From an uncultured Clostridia bacterium (GTDB lineage Bacteria; Bacillota; Clostridia; Oscillospirales; Ruminococcaceae), in assembly GCA_945910815.1 (NCBI GenBank), contig CAMDZD010000021.1:1-34911 (forward strand): a stretch of 34,911 nucleotides of DNA, in the 5' to 3' direction. The position numbers and the translations under genes were made by a program. Shown here one piece after another: positions 24,761 to 31,460 of the stretch. The notes beneath the pieces are model-generated. The model was given only the letters and a program-made list of their open reading frames with translations. It had not been told where the DNA came from and searched no databases. The stretch's first letter is position 1; each line of letters starts with the position of its first letter.

Positions 24761-26608
24761 TTAGCGTTTAATCTGATTTTCTTCCATAAGCATTTTGATT
24801 TTTTCTTCATTCTGCTTTTCAAAAGCAATATTGAAAAGGGATTTGTTATCAGCGTTCTGAAAATAAGCAAATGTTATTCCGGATTCCTTCAGAATTGCAA
24901 TTTCAGCAGAAGTAAGATTTTTTCTGTATTTTAATTTTTCTCCGCTTTGTGCCGATGCTTGCTTTAACTGATTATAAATACACATATTTCTTTGCTTTTC
25001 TGTTTCTTCTGATTTTTTCGGAAATATAAGTTTTTGAATAACATTCAGTTTTTCCGGCAAAAATGCAATATTAAAATTATTATCCTTTTCAAAATAGGCA
25101 AATTCAATGAAGTTGTCTTTCAAATTTTGCAACTGATTTGGAGTGATAATAAGATATTGCAGTTTTTCTCCCTGAAGTTCTGCATACTGCTTTAGTTTCT
25201 TATAAGCAATCTGATTTGATAACTTTTCATTTTGAGTTTCAAGCTGATTCTGAATTTTGTCCAGTTCAAGAATCTGTGCAAGAAATTCTTTATCCTTTGC
25301 TTTAACGGTAATCGTTGCTGATGCAGAATCTCTGTCAAGACTTGCGGAGTAAAGTATCGGTTGATTTACAAGCTTAAGAATATATTTCATATCCAGTTTT
25401 ATTATAAAATTATCTCCGGCACTTTGTGTAAGCCGTTTGTAATCAATATTTCCATATGAAATATTTTTCTGAACCGGCTTGCTAATTTTAATCTTTTGAA
25501 TAACTTTATATCTTTCCTGTTCTTTTTTTCTGTGAATATGTGCAGTCATCAGAAGAAGAAATCTGATTATAAAATCAAAAGTGTTTTTGGAATAAAAAAC
25601 AGAGCGTTCTGCTGATTTGATAATCCAGTCCGTCTGACTGTTTCGGTAAATATGATTTGGTTTGGAGGGATAATAATTTTTTTGTTTAAAAGTCCACTGT
25701 TCAAAATATTCCCAGTTGCTTTTTGTCTTTGCAGTTTCTTTTGATTTGGGTTTAGGATTATACTTTTCGGCTATATCGTTCGGAGGAGGTTTATAATATC
25801 CCATAGCTTTTTCAAGGTTTTCTTTTTTAAATTTTTCTCCGAACTGTTTTGCAAGAGTATCAACACGGATACCTTTCTTCTCTCCGTTCTTAGTAATTGT
25901 GATATGAATATCTTTGTAGCGGACATTATAGTCACGCTTATTAAGAAATTCTATAAACTCCTCTTTGGAACGGCAGATTTTTATAGCATCCTCAAGGTCT
26001 TTGACAAGATTTATTTTCCATGACTTGCCTTTAATTCCAAGCTGATATGTCGTTCTGTCAATGCCCTTGTACTTTGAATTTTTATCTATAATATTTAAGC
26101 CGTTCTGTAAGCAAAGCCTGTCACTTTCCTTGCGAATATCAGAAAGAGATTTCTTATTGCTGTACCATTTTTGACCTGTAAGCATATTGCAGGAGTTTAC
26201 TATAATGTGGTTATGAATGTGTTCACGGTCAATGTGAGTAGCTACAACAGTTTGAAAATCCGGAAACATTTTCCTTGCAAGTTCTGTTCCAATTTTGTGT
26301 GCCAGTTCCGGAGTAATGTCATCATCTTTTTGAAATGACTGAAAGTAATGATGTGCAATAACTCCTTTATCCTGTCCGAAAGCTTTCCGCATATTTTCAA
26401 AATCCTTATAAGTGTTTTCTGATGAACAGTTAATGCATGTTGTATGTTCTCCGATACTGGAATTAATTCCCTGAAGATGTTCAAGGCGGTTTTGAAGTTC
26501 CTTTTTAAATTCATTAAGATTCAAAGCCTTTTCCTCTTTGCTGATATAGTCAATAGCGTTTTCCATATGGGAATTGTTTTTGATTGATACTTGTCCTATG
26601 TATGCCAT
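24761..26608 (-). CDS. MOBP-type relaxase (MobA/VirD2 family)
   Basis: This 615-aa protein is the relaxase that nicks oriT and leads the transferred strand. Seen: an N-terminal relaxase domain with a candidate nucleophile Tyr21 (NAIDYISKEEKAL), HHYFQSF near 86-92, and the metal-binding histidine triad in THIDREHIHNHIIVNS (His125, 132, 134). An ICE-type extension follows (about 185-280). The C-terminal half carries repeated alpha/beta modules: residues 472-530 and 548-611 both read LKQ-x3-QxGEKLxY..., then FAYF and FNIAF. GGAG-like sequence is poor upstream, but the ATG overlaps the mobC stop (TAATG), consistent with coupling. The putative oriT lies just beyond mobC. Confidence 0.93.
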   Translation of the reverse strand: MAYIGQVSIKNNSHMENAIDYISKEEKALNLNEFKKELQNRLEHLQGINSSIGEHTTCINCSSENTYKDFENMRKAFGQDKGVIAHHYFQSFQKDDDITPELAHKIGTELARKMFPDFQTVVATHIDREHIHNHIIVNSCNMLTGQKWYSNKKSLSDIRKESDRLCLQNGLNIIDKNSKYKGIDRTTYQLGIKGKSWKINLVKDLEDAIKICRSKEEFIEFLNKRDYNVRYKDIHITITKNGEKKGIRVDTLAKQFGEKFKKENLEKAMGYYKPPPNDIAEKYNPKPKSKETAKTKSNWEYFEQWTFKQKNYYPSKPNHIYRNSQTDWIIKSAERSVFYSKNTFDFIIRFLLLMTAHIHRKKEQERYKVIQKIKISKPVQKNISYGNIDYKRLTQSAGDNFIIKLDMKYILKLVNQPILYSASLDRDSASATITVKAKDKEFLAQILELDKIQNQLETQNEKLSNQIAYKKLKQYAELQGEKLQYLIITPNQLQNLKDNFIEFAYFEKDNNFNIAFLPEKLNVIQKLIFPKKSEETEKQRNMCIYNQLKQASAQSGEKLKYRKNLTSAEIAILKESGITFAYFQNADNKSLFNIAFEKQNEEKIKMLMEENQIKR

Positions 26609-26970
26609 TACACTTCAATGTTATCCTCCGAATTATGTATAGTATCAATTACCTTGCCCAGCAGATTCTGTATCTTTATCAGGTTTTCATTTACAATATC
26701 AATTTGTCTGTCCGACACTGATTTATTGCGGTTTGCAACCATTACAATCTGATTTACATTTGTACCGATTTTTATTATCTGCCGGCATAGTTCAGGAAGT
26801 TCATTTGCAACTATAATTTTCTTTTGTTCTGAAAGAGCAAGTATATACTGTGTCATATTCATTCTCGCTTCTTTTGATTTTTCAAGCAGTTTTTCTTTTT
26901 CCGCTGGAGTAATTCTTAAATTTAATTGCTCAGTCTTAATTCTGCCCAAAATATAATTATCTCCTTTCAT
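26608..26970 (-). CDS. mobC: MobC-like relaxosome accessory protein
   Basis: This ~113-120-aa protein is a MobC-type ribbon-helix-helix protein that helps the relaxase open oriT. Seen: the strand-helix-helix LNLRITPAEKEKLLEKSKEA..MNMTQYI (about 16-45) and the C-terminal MobC signature IIKIGTNVNQIVMVANRN near 65-85. The start is uncertain. The ATG at 26970 has no ribosome-binding site, whereas AAAGGAG occurs just inside it and could serve a TTG at 26949, giving a protein that begins (M)GRIKTEQLNLRI. The stop overlaps the relaxase ATG. The oriT-like repeats begin about 40 nt upstream. Confidence 0.88.
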   Translation of the reverse strand: MKGDNYILGRIKTEQLNLRITPAEKEKLLEKSKEARMNMTQYILALSEQKKIIVANELPELCRQIIKIGTNVNQIVMVANRNKSVSDRQIDIVNENLIKIQNLLGKVIDTIHNSEDNIEV

Positions 26971-27008
26971 AGTATGGAGTTTTATAACATTGGTTTACTA
27001 AAAAGTCA

Positions 27009-27134
27009 CCTATGATTTTCGCAGAAAATCATAGGTTGGCAAGCATAGAATATGTATAGACACGTCTATACATATTCAGCTTGTTAGGGGACACCCCTAA
27101 GACCCCAAAAAGCAGTTTTGGAAAACTGCTTTTT
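27009..27134. other. Putative oriT: four consecutive inverted repeats
   Basis: The 177-nt gap between mobC and the next gene holds four dyads in a row. They are CCTATGATTTTC with its complement (27009-27035, 3-nt loop), a near-perfect 30-bp palindrome starting GAATATGTATAGAC (27048-27077), TTAGGGG-ACA-CCCCTAA (27084-27100), and AAAAAGCAGTTTT-GG-AAAACTGCTTTTT (27107-27134), which can also act as a terminator. The place next to mobC and the relaxase gene is typical of oriT. The nick site is unknown. Confidence 0.7.
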
Positions 27135-27147
27135 AAAATCGCTTTGC

Positions 27148-27462
27148 TCACAGTGAACTTTTTGGACTATCATTTTTATTTTCCTCAGAAGTCTTTTTTT
27201 CATCATTTGGAGAAGAAAAATCAGAGCTTTCATTTTCGGGAATTGTTTTAAGTTCCGAAAGAAATTTATCCTGATTGATACCTTTTGCTTTCAGAAGTTT
27301 AATCACCTCATTGGCAAATGATTTTTCCTTTTCGGCTTGCAGTGTTTTAAGCTCTGATTTCAAAGACTTGACTTTTTCTTTGCTTTCTTCAATCAGAATT
27401 TCTTCTTTGATAATAGCTTCTTCTGTTTTTGCAATTCTCTGGTCAATACTAAGTTTAGCCAT
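27148..27462 (-). CDS. Small coiled-coil protein resembling DUF4315
   Basis: This 104-aa protein is a single long coiled coil (about 5-60, IAKTEEAIIKEEILIEESKE...) followed by a helix with GINQDKFLSEL and a polar tail rich in Ser, Glu and Lys (about 75-104). It resembles the DUF4315 proteins of Tn1549-like elements in the coil plus LLKAKGINxxxF pattern, though that match is from memory. It overlaps parB by 8 nt and is the last gene before the oriT-like region. GGGGGAAA precedes its ATG. Confidence 0.65.
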   Translation of the reverse strand: MAKLSIDQRIAKTEEAIIKEEILIEESKEKVKSLKSELKTLQAEKEKSFANEVIKLLKAKGINQDKFLSELKTIPENESSDFSSPNDEKKTSEENKNDSPKSSL

Positions 27463-28453
27463 TATTTATTTCCCCCTTTATGTTTTCTAATTGTAACTGC
27501 ATAAAAATAACCGCCTTGTTTATATCAGAATGTGAAACGGCTTCTGCAACTTTTTCAGCAAAAGTGTTCTGAATTTCTATTAAACGCTGGCGGTAATTTT
27601 CAATATCTTTTTCATCTTCTGATGTATCATCAGGAACTTCAGGGTCTGAATCAATTTCACTTTTATCGGATTCAAATTCATCAGGTTTTGAAAAATTGTC
27701 ATTATCCTTGATATTTTTATTTTTCATTTTCTTTTCAGAAGTTGCTTCTGATTTTTTGCTTTCTGCATCTTTTGAAGTAATTTCACAAACATTTTTTTCT
27801 GAAATAAGTTCTTTCTGTTTCTGTTCGGGAAGTCTGGCAACGCTGTTTGCAGTCGCAATTGAAATGTCTCCGCTTTCAACTGCATTTTTAATTTCATCAA
27901 CAGCGTTATGCTTTATGTTTTCAATTTTTCCAATTTGTGCCGGAGACACATTAAGAAATTTTGCAATATTTTCTCTTAATCTGCCGGAAACTTTTTTCCC
28001 TTCTGATTTCAAATTTTCAAGTACATTTTTGAGAATTTCATACTGCCGGAATATTTCAGAATCGTTCATCACTCTTGTTGTAGCATTAAGCATAATAAGG
28101 TCAAGCATATTTTCTGATTCGGTTTTATTTCCATCAATCAGGCACGGAACATAATTGGAATTATATCTGTTATTGTCTATCAGATATTTAATTGCTGTAA
28201 ATCTTCTGTGACCGCTTTTCAAAAAATAGCTGTCAGGATTTTCTTTGTCCTCACATACAACAAGATTATGTTTGAGTCCCTGGCGTTCTATATCATCAGC
28301 TAAAAGTTCAATTTCATTTATAGAATAAAAATTTTCAGCAAGGGGTTTTATCTTTTTTATCTCAATCATTTTTACGTTGTCTTTGAAACTGTCGCAGGCA
28401 ACAGCTTTAATATCAGCAGTAATTGAACTGTCAAACTGAAAATTCTTTGCCAT
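27455..28453 (-). CDS. parB: ParB-family partition protein
   Basis: This 332-aa protein is a ParB/Spo0J-type protein. Seen: the N-terminal ParB nuclease-like domain (about 28-125, EIKKIKPLAENFYSINEIELLADDI and the SGHRRFTAIKYL box), a helix-turn-helix around 165-185 (AKFLNVSPAQIGKIENIKHNAV) and a second HTH-like stretch IATANSVARLPEQKQKELI. After these comes an acidic linker (about 235-285) and a C-terminal dimerisation helix. It follows parA with one base between them and is clearly in the same operon. In an ICE this pair probably stabilises the excised, replicating form. Confidence 0.92.
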   Translation of the reverse strand: MAKNFQFDSSITADIKAVACDSFKDNVKMIEIKKIKPLAENFYSINEIELLADDIERQGLKHNLVVCEDKENPDSYFLKSGHRRFTAIKYLIDNNRYNSNYVPCLIDGNKTESENMLDLIMLNATTRVMNDSEIFRQYEILKNVLENLKSEGKKVSGRLRENIAKFLNVSPAQIGKIENIKHNAVDEIKNAVESGDISIATANSVARLPEQKQKELISEKNVCEITSKDAESKKSEATSEKKMKNKNIKDNDNFSKPDEFESDKSEIDSDPEVPDDTSEDEKDIENYRQRLIEIQNTFAEKVAEAVSHSDINKAVIFMQLQLENIKGEINNG

Positions 28454-28454
28454 A

Positions 28455-29216
28455 TCAGTTCACCTTTCTAATTATTTCATCTGTAAGTTCTTCATATTTC
28501 TTTGAAGGACTCATCCATTTCATATATTCGCAGGCAGTAATTCTGTAATTTACACTATTGCGGATAATATTACTGTAAGGAATGACAGTATTAAAAACTT
28601 TATTTCCAAGAGTGCTGTCAAGAATTTCTTTCAATTGATAATCTGATTTGTTATGACGGTCGAATTTTGAAATGAAACAACCTGTAAAAGATGAACCGAC
28701 TTTGTTTATAGTATCAGTTACTTTTGCAATTCCTTGTATTGCAAACATTCCAAGTTCAACCGGAACAATAACTCCGTCTGCTATTCCAAGAATATTTTCT
28801 GTAAGGTGATTCAGAGCTGGAGGCATATCAAGCAGAATGTAATCATAGCTGTTTGTATTTGCTCCGTTCCAATACTCACGCAACCTCCTGACGTTTTCTT
28901 TCTGTTTATTTTCTGAAAGCCTGTCAAATTCTTTAAAACAATCATTTATTTTTGGAGTTGATACAAGTACATCAATATTTTCATAGCGTGTACTTGTAAG
29001 CGAAGATACCGGAGACACAGCCGGATTGATGATTGATTCTTCAACTCCGAACTTTTTAATATCATCAGCTAAAAACCTTGATATGTTTTGCTGTCCGTCA
29101 CAGTCAATAACCAATACTTTTTTATTTTTGACTTGTGCGAGAATATATGCAATATTAATTGTGGCTGTTGTCTTTCCGACTCCACCCTTGTTGTTGTAAA
29201 GTGCTATTGTTTTCAT
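28455..29216 (-). CDS. parA: ParA-family partition ATPase
   Basis: This 253-aa protein is a ParA/Soj-type ATPase that positions DNA together with ParB. Seen: the deviant Walker A KGGVGKTTATINIA (residues 9-22), Walker A' VLVIDCDGQQN near 35-45 and Walker B YILLDMPP near 125-132. It lacks an N-terminal HTH, so it is the short, chromosomal-type class. The ATG has an AGAGGGC site upstream. It begins about 115 nt after the integrase stop, with the nested inverted repeat 29260-29324 in between. Confidence 0.94.
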   Translation of the reverse strand: MKTIALYNNKGGVGKTTATINIAYILAQVKNKKVLVIDCDGQQNISRFLADDIKKFGVEESIINPAVSPVSSLTSTRYENIDVLVSTPKINDCFKEFDRLSENKQKENVRRLREYWNGANTNSYDYILLDMPPALNHLTENILGIADGVIVPVELGMFAIQGIAKVTDTINKVGSSFTGCFISKFDRHNKSDYQLKEILDSTLGNKVFNTVIPYSNIIRNSVNYRITACEYMKWMSPSKKYEELTDEIIRKVN

Positions 29217-29259
29217 TTATAAGCCCTCTTTCTGAATTGTTTTGTCCTCTTTATATATA

Positions 29260-29324
29260 ACATAGAAATTCGGGGCGGGAGGACTTTTTCCGCCCCTTTA
29301 CGTTTGCAACCGTTTTTTCTATGT
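29260..29324. repeat. Nested inverted repeat between int and parA
   Basis: An outer dyad ACATAGAAA (29260-29268) with TTTCTATGT (29316-29324) encloses a G+C-rich dyad GGGGCGG (29272-29278) with CCGCCCC (29290-29296). The inner stem-loop may terminate int transcription, though no clear T-run follows on the minus strand. Origin, recombinase arm-site or terminator functions are all possible. Confidence 0.55.
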
Positions 29325-29329
29325 GTTAT

Positions 29330-30331
29330 TTAAATCTCTGATTCATCATCAGGAATAATAACCGATAATATATTTTTCATTGCTGAACGTTTTTGGTCTT
29401 CAAGAACATGAGCATAACGGTTCATTGTTGTATAGACATCTGCATGACCAAGTAATACGCTTAATGTTTTGAAATCAACTCCGGCTTCCAAAGCTCTTGT
29501 AGCAAATGTATGGCGAAGTGCATGGAAATTGGCTTTCTGTATTCCGGCATGATTTATAATTCTCTTGAATATATCCTGCATAGTACGGGGTTCAATTGGA
29601 GTATCATGCTTGCAGGTAATCAGGAACTCTTTTGGAGCAGTAATGCTTTCACCGAAAAATTTATTCATTTTCTCCTTGTGCCTGAGAATTTCCTTAATTA
29701 TTTCCGGTTCAAGCGGTATATCTCTTACAGATGCCCTGCTTTTCGGAGAGCCAATAACGATTTCAGTCTTTTTGCCTGTTCCGTCATCTTTCAGCTTCTC
29801 AAGTCTTTGTACAGTCTTTCGAATTTTAAGGATTCCGTGATTAAGGTCTATGTTTTCCCACTGTAATCCGCACAGTTCTCCTACCCTTATGCCTGTTGTA
29901 AGACATAAAAAAATACCGAAGGCATACTGCTCATCGGTATATTTTAATGCCACCATTAATTTTTGCTGTTCCTGTCTTGTGAATACACGCATTTCCTTTT
30001 TTTCAACCGTTGCTATCTGTACAAACTCAACATAGTTCTTAGGAATAAGGTCATTCATAAGAGCCGTTTTAAATGCGGAATGCATCATCATTCTGATGTT
30101 TGATACAGTTTTCGGTGAATGTGTTCCTCTTTTGTCGTTAAAGAACTTCTGAAGAACGTTTACATTAAGTTCTGACAGTGGAATGTTGCCAATTGCAGGT
30201 ACGACGTGATTACGTATGTATCCCTCGTAACTTACAGCAGTAGACTGTTTTACGTTGGGTTTTGCATAGAGGTCATACCATTCATTCAGCCATTCTTCAA
30301 GTGTCATTTTGCGTTTGCTTTTTCTTGACAT
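29330..30331 (-). CDS. int: Tyrosine integrase of the ICE (Tn916-like family)
   Basis: This 333-aa protein is the tyrosine recombinase that integrates and excises the ICE at a tRNA-fMet gene. Seen: an N-terminal SAM-like/Arm-binding region (about 8-60, TLEEWLNEWYDLYAKPNVKQST), a core-binding domain (60-115), and the catalytic residues Arg in TTGIRVGELCGL near 148, the HALRH box near 270, HAD near 295, and the nucleophilic Tyr in TMNRYAHV near 305. I place the start at 30331 (MSRKSKRK), where GGAGG precedes the ATG. The frame is open a further 37 codons, but those run through the tRNA remnant (LDLNQRPSGYE is read from tRNA sequence) and are not protein. An extended -10 (TGGTACAAT, 30362-30370) could be its promoter. 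Confidence 0.95.
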   Translation of the reverse strand: MSRKSKRKMTLEEWLNEWYDLYAKPNVKQSTAVSYEGYIRNHVVPAIGNIPLSELNVNVLQKFFNDKRGTHSPKTVSNIRMMMHSAFKTALMNDLIPKNYVEFVQIATVEKKEMRVFTRQEQQKLMVALKYTDEQYAFGIFLCLTTGIRVGELCGLQWENIDLNHGILKIRKTVQRLEKLKDDGTGKKTEIVIGSPKSRASVRDIPLEPEIIKEILRHKEKMNKFFGESITAPKEFLITCKHDTPIEPRTMQDIFKRIINHAGIQKANFHALRHTFATRALEAGVDFKTLSVLLGHADVYTTMNRYAHVLEDQKRSAMKNILSVIIPDDESEI

Positions 30332-30361
30332 ATAAATGCCTCCTTTAAATAAGATACATTT

Positions 30362-30370
30362 ATTGTACCA
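30362..30370 (-). promoter_or_regulatory. Extended -10 promoter element for int
   Basis: On the minus strand TGGTACAAT (TACAAT at 30362-30367) forms an extended -10; the matching -35 is poor (TTCAAT). A start near 30355 leaves about 24 nt before the int ATG, with GGAGG in between. The element is inside the ICE, so int could be read in the integrated and excised forms. Confidence 0.45.
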
Positions 30371-30400
30371 TTTAAAGGGAAAATATTGAATTTCGTATTT

Positions 30401-30445
30401 CTCATAACCCGAAGGTCGTTGGTTCAAATCCAGCCGCCGCAACCA
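30401..30445 (+). other. attR: 3' half of initiator tRNA-fMet
   Basis: The sequence CTCATAACCCGAAGGTC, followed by the T-arm (GTTGG-TTCAAAT-CCAGC) and the acceptor 3' strand ending GCAACCA, is the 3' half of a tRNA-fMet from the anticodon loop to the encoded CCA. The D-arm and 5' acceptor strand are absent, so this is not a working tRNA. This is the expected product when an ICE integrates into the 3' end of a tRNA gene. Because the tRNA reads to the right, the ICE lies to the left and the intact tRNA should be beyond position 1. An ambiguous few bases to the left may belong to the core. Confidence 0.88.
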
Positions 30446-30922
30446 ATTATGAATAGCCGGTCAGAAAGTGCATATGATGTACCCTCTGACCGATTATCAT
30501 ATAAAGACAAAATTAAATTTGTGTAAAACTTAAAACGTTTGACAGCTTATCAAATCCATAGGTTGTTAAACCTCTCGTAACAGAGCCGTCCCCATTGCTT
30601 GAGTCTGTGGCTGGACGGAAGTATCATTATCATCTCACATTTCATCGCTGACTCCGGAAGCTGTCCGGAGGTTGAATAAGTATTTATCGCTCGTGCCTTT
30701 ACTTCACCGGTATGGCATTAATGAGGGTGTACCGGTTCATCATTTACAAAAAAGTATGTGGGAATACTTTTCAGGCAGTCATGGCGTACATTTATGGTTT
30801 TCTTCAGTAGCTGTCGAGATTTTATACCGACAGTGAGAATAATGTATTTTAAGTTTACTATGAAATTTTCAAGGTTAATAAAAAAATCAAGCCTATCAGA
30901 TGTCGCTAAACAAAACTGAAAG

Positions 30923-30953
30923 GCTTGACAAGTTCTATTTAAAGTGGTACAAT
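30923..30953 (+). promoter_or_regulatory. Possible internal promoter for a ~115-nt RNA
   Basis: TTGACA (30925-30930), a 17-nt spacer and TGG-TACAAT (30945-30953) form a near-consensus extended -10 promoter. A transcript from about 30960 would comprise just the three-way junction and its T-run. The boxes overlap two predicted stems, so the match could be incidental. Confidence 0.4.
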
Positions 30954-30972
30954 TAAAAGTACACACACAAAT

Positions 30973-31075
30973 AGCATTCTCACTAAGTCATTCAGATGCT
31001 GGAGACATCTGGTGATTACGGGGCATAAAATGTTTACTAGACATTTTATGCTCTGTGGGGGTGCTTTATTTTTTT
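30973..31075 (+). terminator. Three-way-junction terminator of the structured RNA
   Basis: AGCATTCTC (30973-30981) pairs over all nine positions with GGGGGTGCT (31057-31065, three G-U pairs). It encloses one hairpin at 30986-31017 (12 bp, one bulged T) and one at 31018-31056 (16 bp, two G-U pairs), stacked with no gap. TTTATTTTTTT follows. The closing helix plus the T-run form a convincing intrinsic terminator for plus-strand transcripts. Confidence 0.65.
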
Positions 31076-31083
31076 ACCTTTAT

Positions 31084-31112
31084 ATTATATCATATCAAAA
31101 TCCTTTTGTCAA
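31084..31112 (-). promoter_or_regulatory. Perfect consensus sigma-A promoter facing the structured RNA
   Basis: On the minus strand TTGACA (31107-31112), exactly 17 nt, then TATAAT (31084-31089). It would start near 31077, where the plus-strand RNA ends, and run antisense to it towards the tRNA remnant and int. No protein gene follows for about 750 nt. Confidence 0.65.
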
Positions 31113-31197
31113 CCCTTTGCAGAAAAAATACCATGGTTTTTGAATGAGTTAAATACTTATGAATATTTTAAGGTATATATTGGGTTTTATAAAGTAA

Positions 31198-31229
31198 AAA
31201 GGTTGCTGAAAATATATTCAGCAACCTTT
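31198..31229. terminator. Bidirectional terminator
   Basis: A 13-bp perfect stem, AAAGGTTGCTGAA (31198-31210) with TTCAGCAACCTTT (31217-31229), and a 6-nt loop. T-rich sequence follows on both strands. It lies 14 nt past the dockerin stop and closes the hsdR-dockerin side. Confidence 0.8.
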
Positions 31230-31243
31230 CTTTTTTAGTTTAA

Positions 31244-31435
31244 TTAGTTCAGTGCTTTAATGATTTCGACAATGTATTGCTGAATCATAAGGATATCGCC
31301 AGATGTAAGACCATCGCCGACATATGAAGATAAAACGACTACATCAGCAATATCAACAGTTCCGTCAAGATTTGTATCACCAGCAACTGTCGTTTTCCAA
31401 AAGGTTGCTTCTACACTGTATTCGACAGATACATT
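31244..31435 (-). pseudogene. Remnant of a type I dockerin (cellulosome) protein
   Basis: Reading on the minus strand from just after an in-frame TGA to TAA at 31244 gives 63 residues ending in a type I dockerin. The first calcium-binding repeat is GDTNLDGTVDIADVVVLSSY; a second, shortened repeat is VGDGLTSGDILMIQQYIVEI. No start codon is present, and the linker between the repeats looks deleted. Dockerins attach enzymes to cohesins of the cellulosome. The piece begins 25 nt downstream of the hsdR stop in the same direction, so it appears to be the 3' end of a gene cut by insertion of the restriction operon or by a deletion. It points to a cellulolytic Ruminococcus-like host. Confidence 0.8.
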
Positions 31436-31460
31436 TCACTTACAATTCTGATACATTTTG

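Larger units (their letters stand above)
30450..31076 (+). ncRNA. Candidate large structured noncoding RNA next to the attachment site
   Basis: This stretch has no credible gene but is packed with perfect or near-perfect hairpins: 30458-30492 (CGGTCAGA stem with an inner GTGCAT/ATGTAC hairpin), 30560-30573, 30586-30618 (CCGTCC/GGACGG), 30652-30670 (CTCCGGA/TCCGGAG), 30706-30736 (ACCGGTA/TACCGGT), 30750-30771, 30811-30833, 30888-30927, about 30935-30974, 30986-31017 and 31018-31056. Helix extensions need G-U pairs on the plus strand; the minus strand would have A-C mismatches at those places. The plus strand is therefore the likely RNA strand, the same as the tRNA. The last part closes as a three-way junction, followed by a T-run at 31069-31075. 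Length (~630 nt), position beside a tRNA and density of structure recall ROOL or GOLLD RNAs, but I cannot confirm a family. The 5' end is unknown. An 82-codon frame inside on the other strand is judged spurious. Confidence 0.5.

Noticed and set aside
30332..30442. N-terminal 37-codon extension of the integrase
   Set aside because: The extension is read through the tRNA-fMet remnant, while GGAGG and a suitable ATG lie at 30331.
30395..30445. A complete tRNA gene
   Set aside because: Only the anticodon loop to the CCA end is present. The sequence to the left is AT-rich and forms no D-arm or acceptor 5' strand.
30718..30966. An 82-codon minus-strand frame in the gene-free right flank
   Set aside because: It has no ribosome-binding site and lies wholly within the hairpin-rich region. 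Its codons follow the stems, and the composition (Cys-, Phe- and Thr-rich start) is not protein-like. The structured RNA explains the sequence better.
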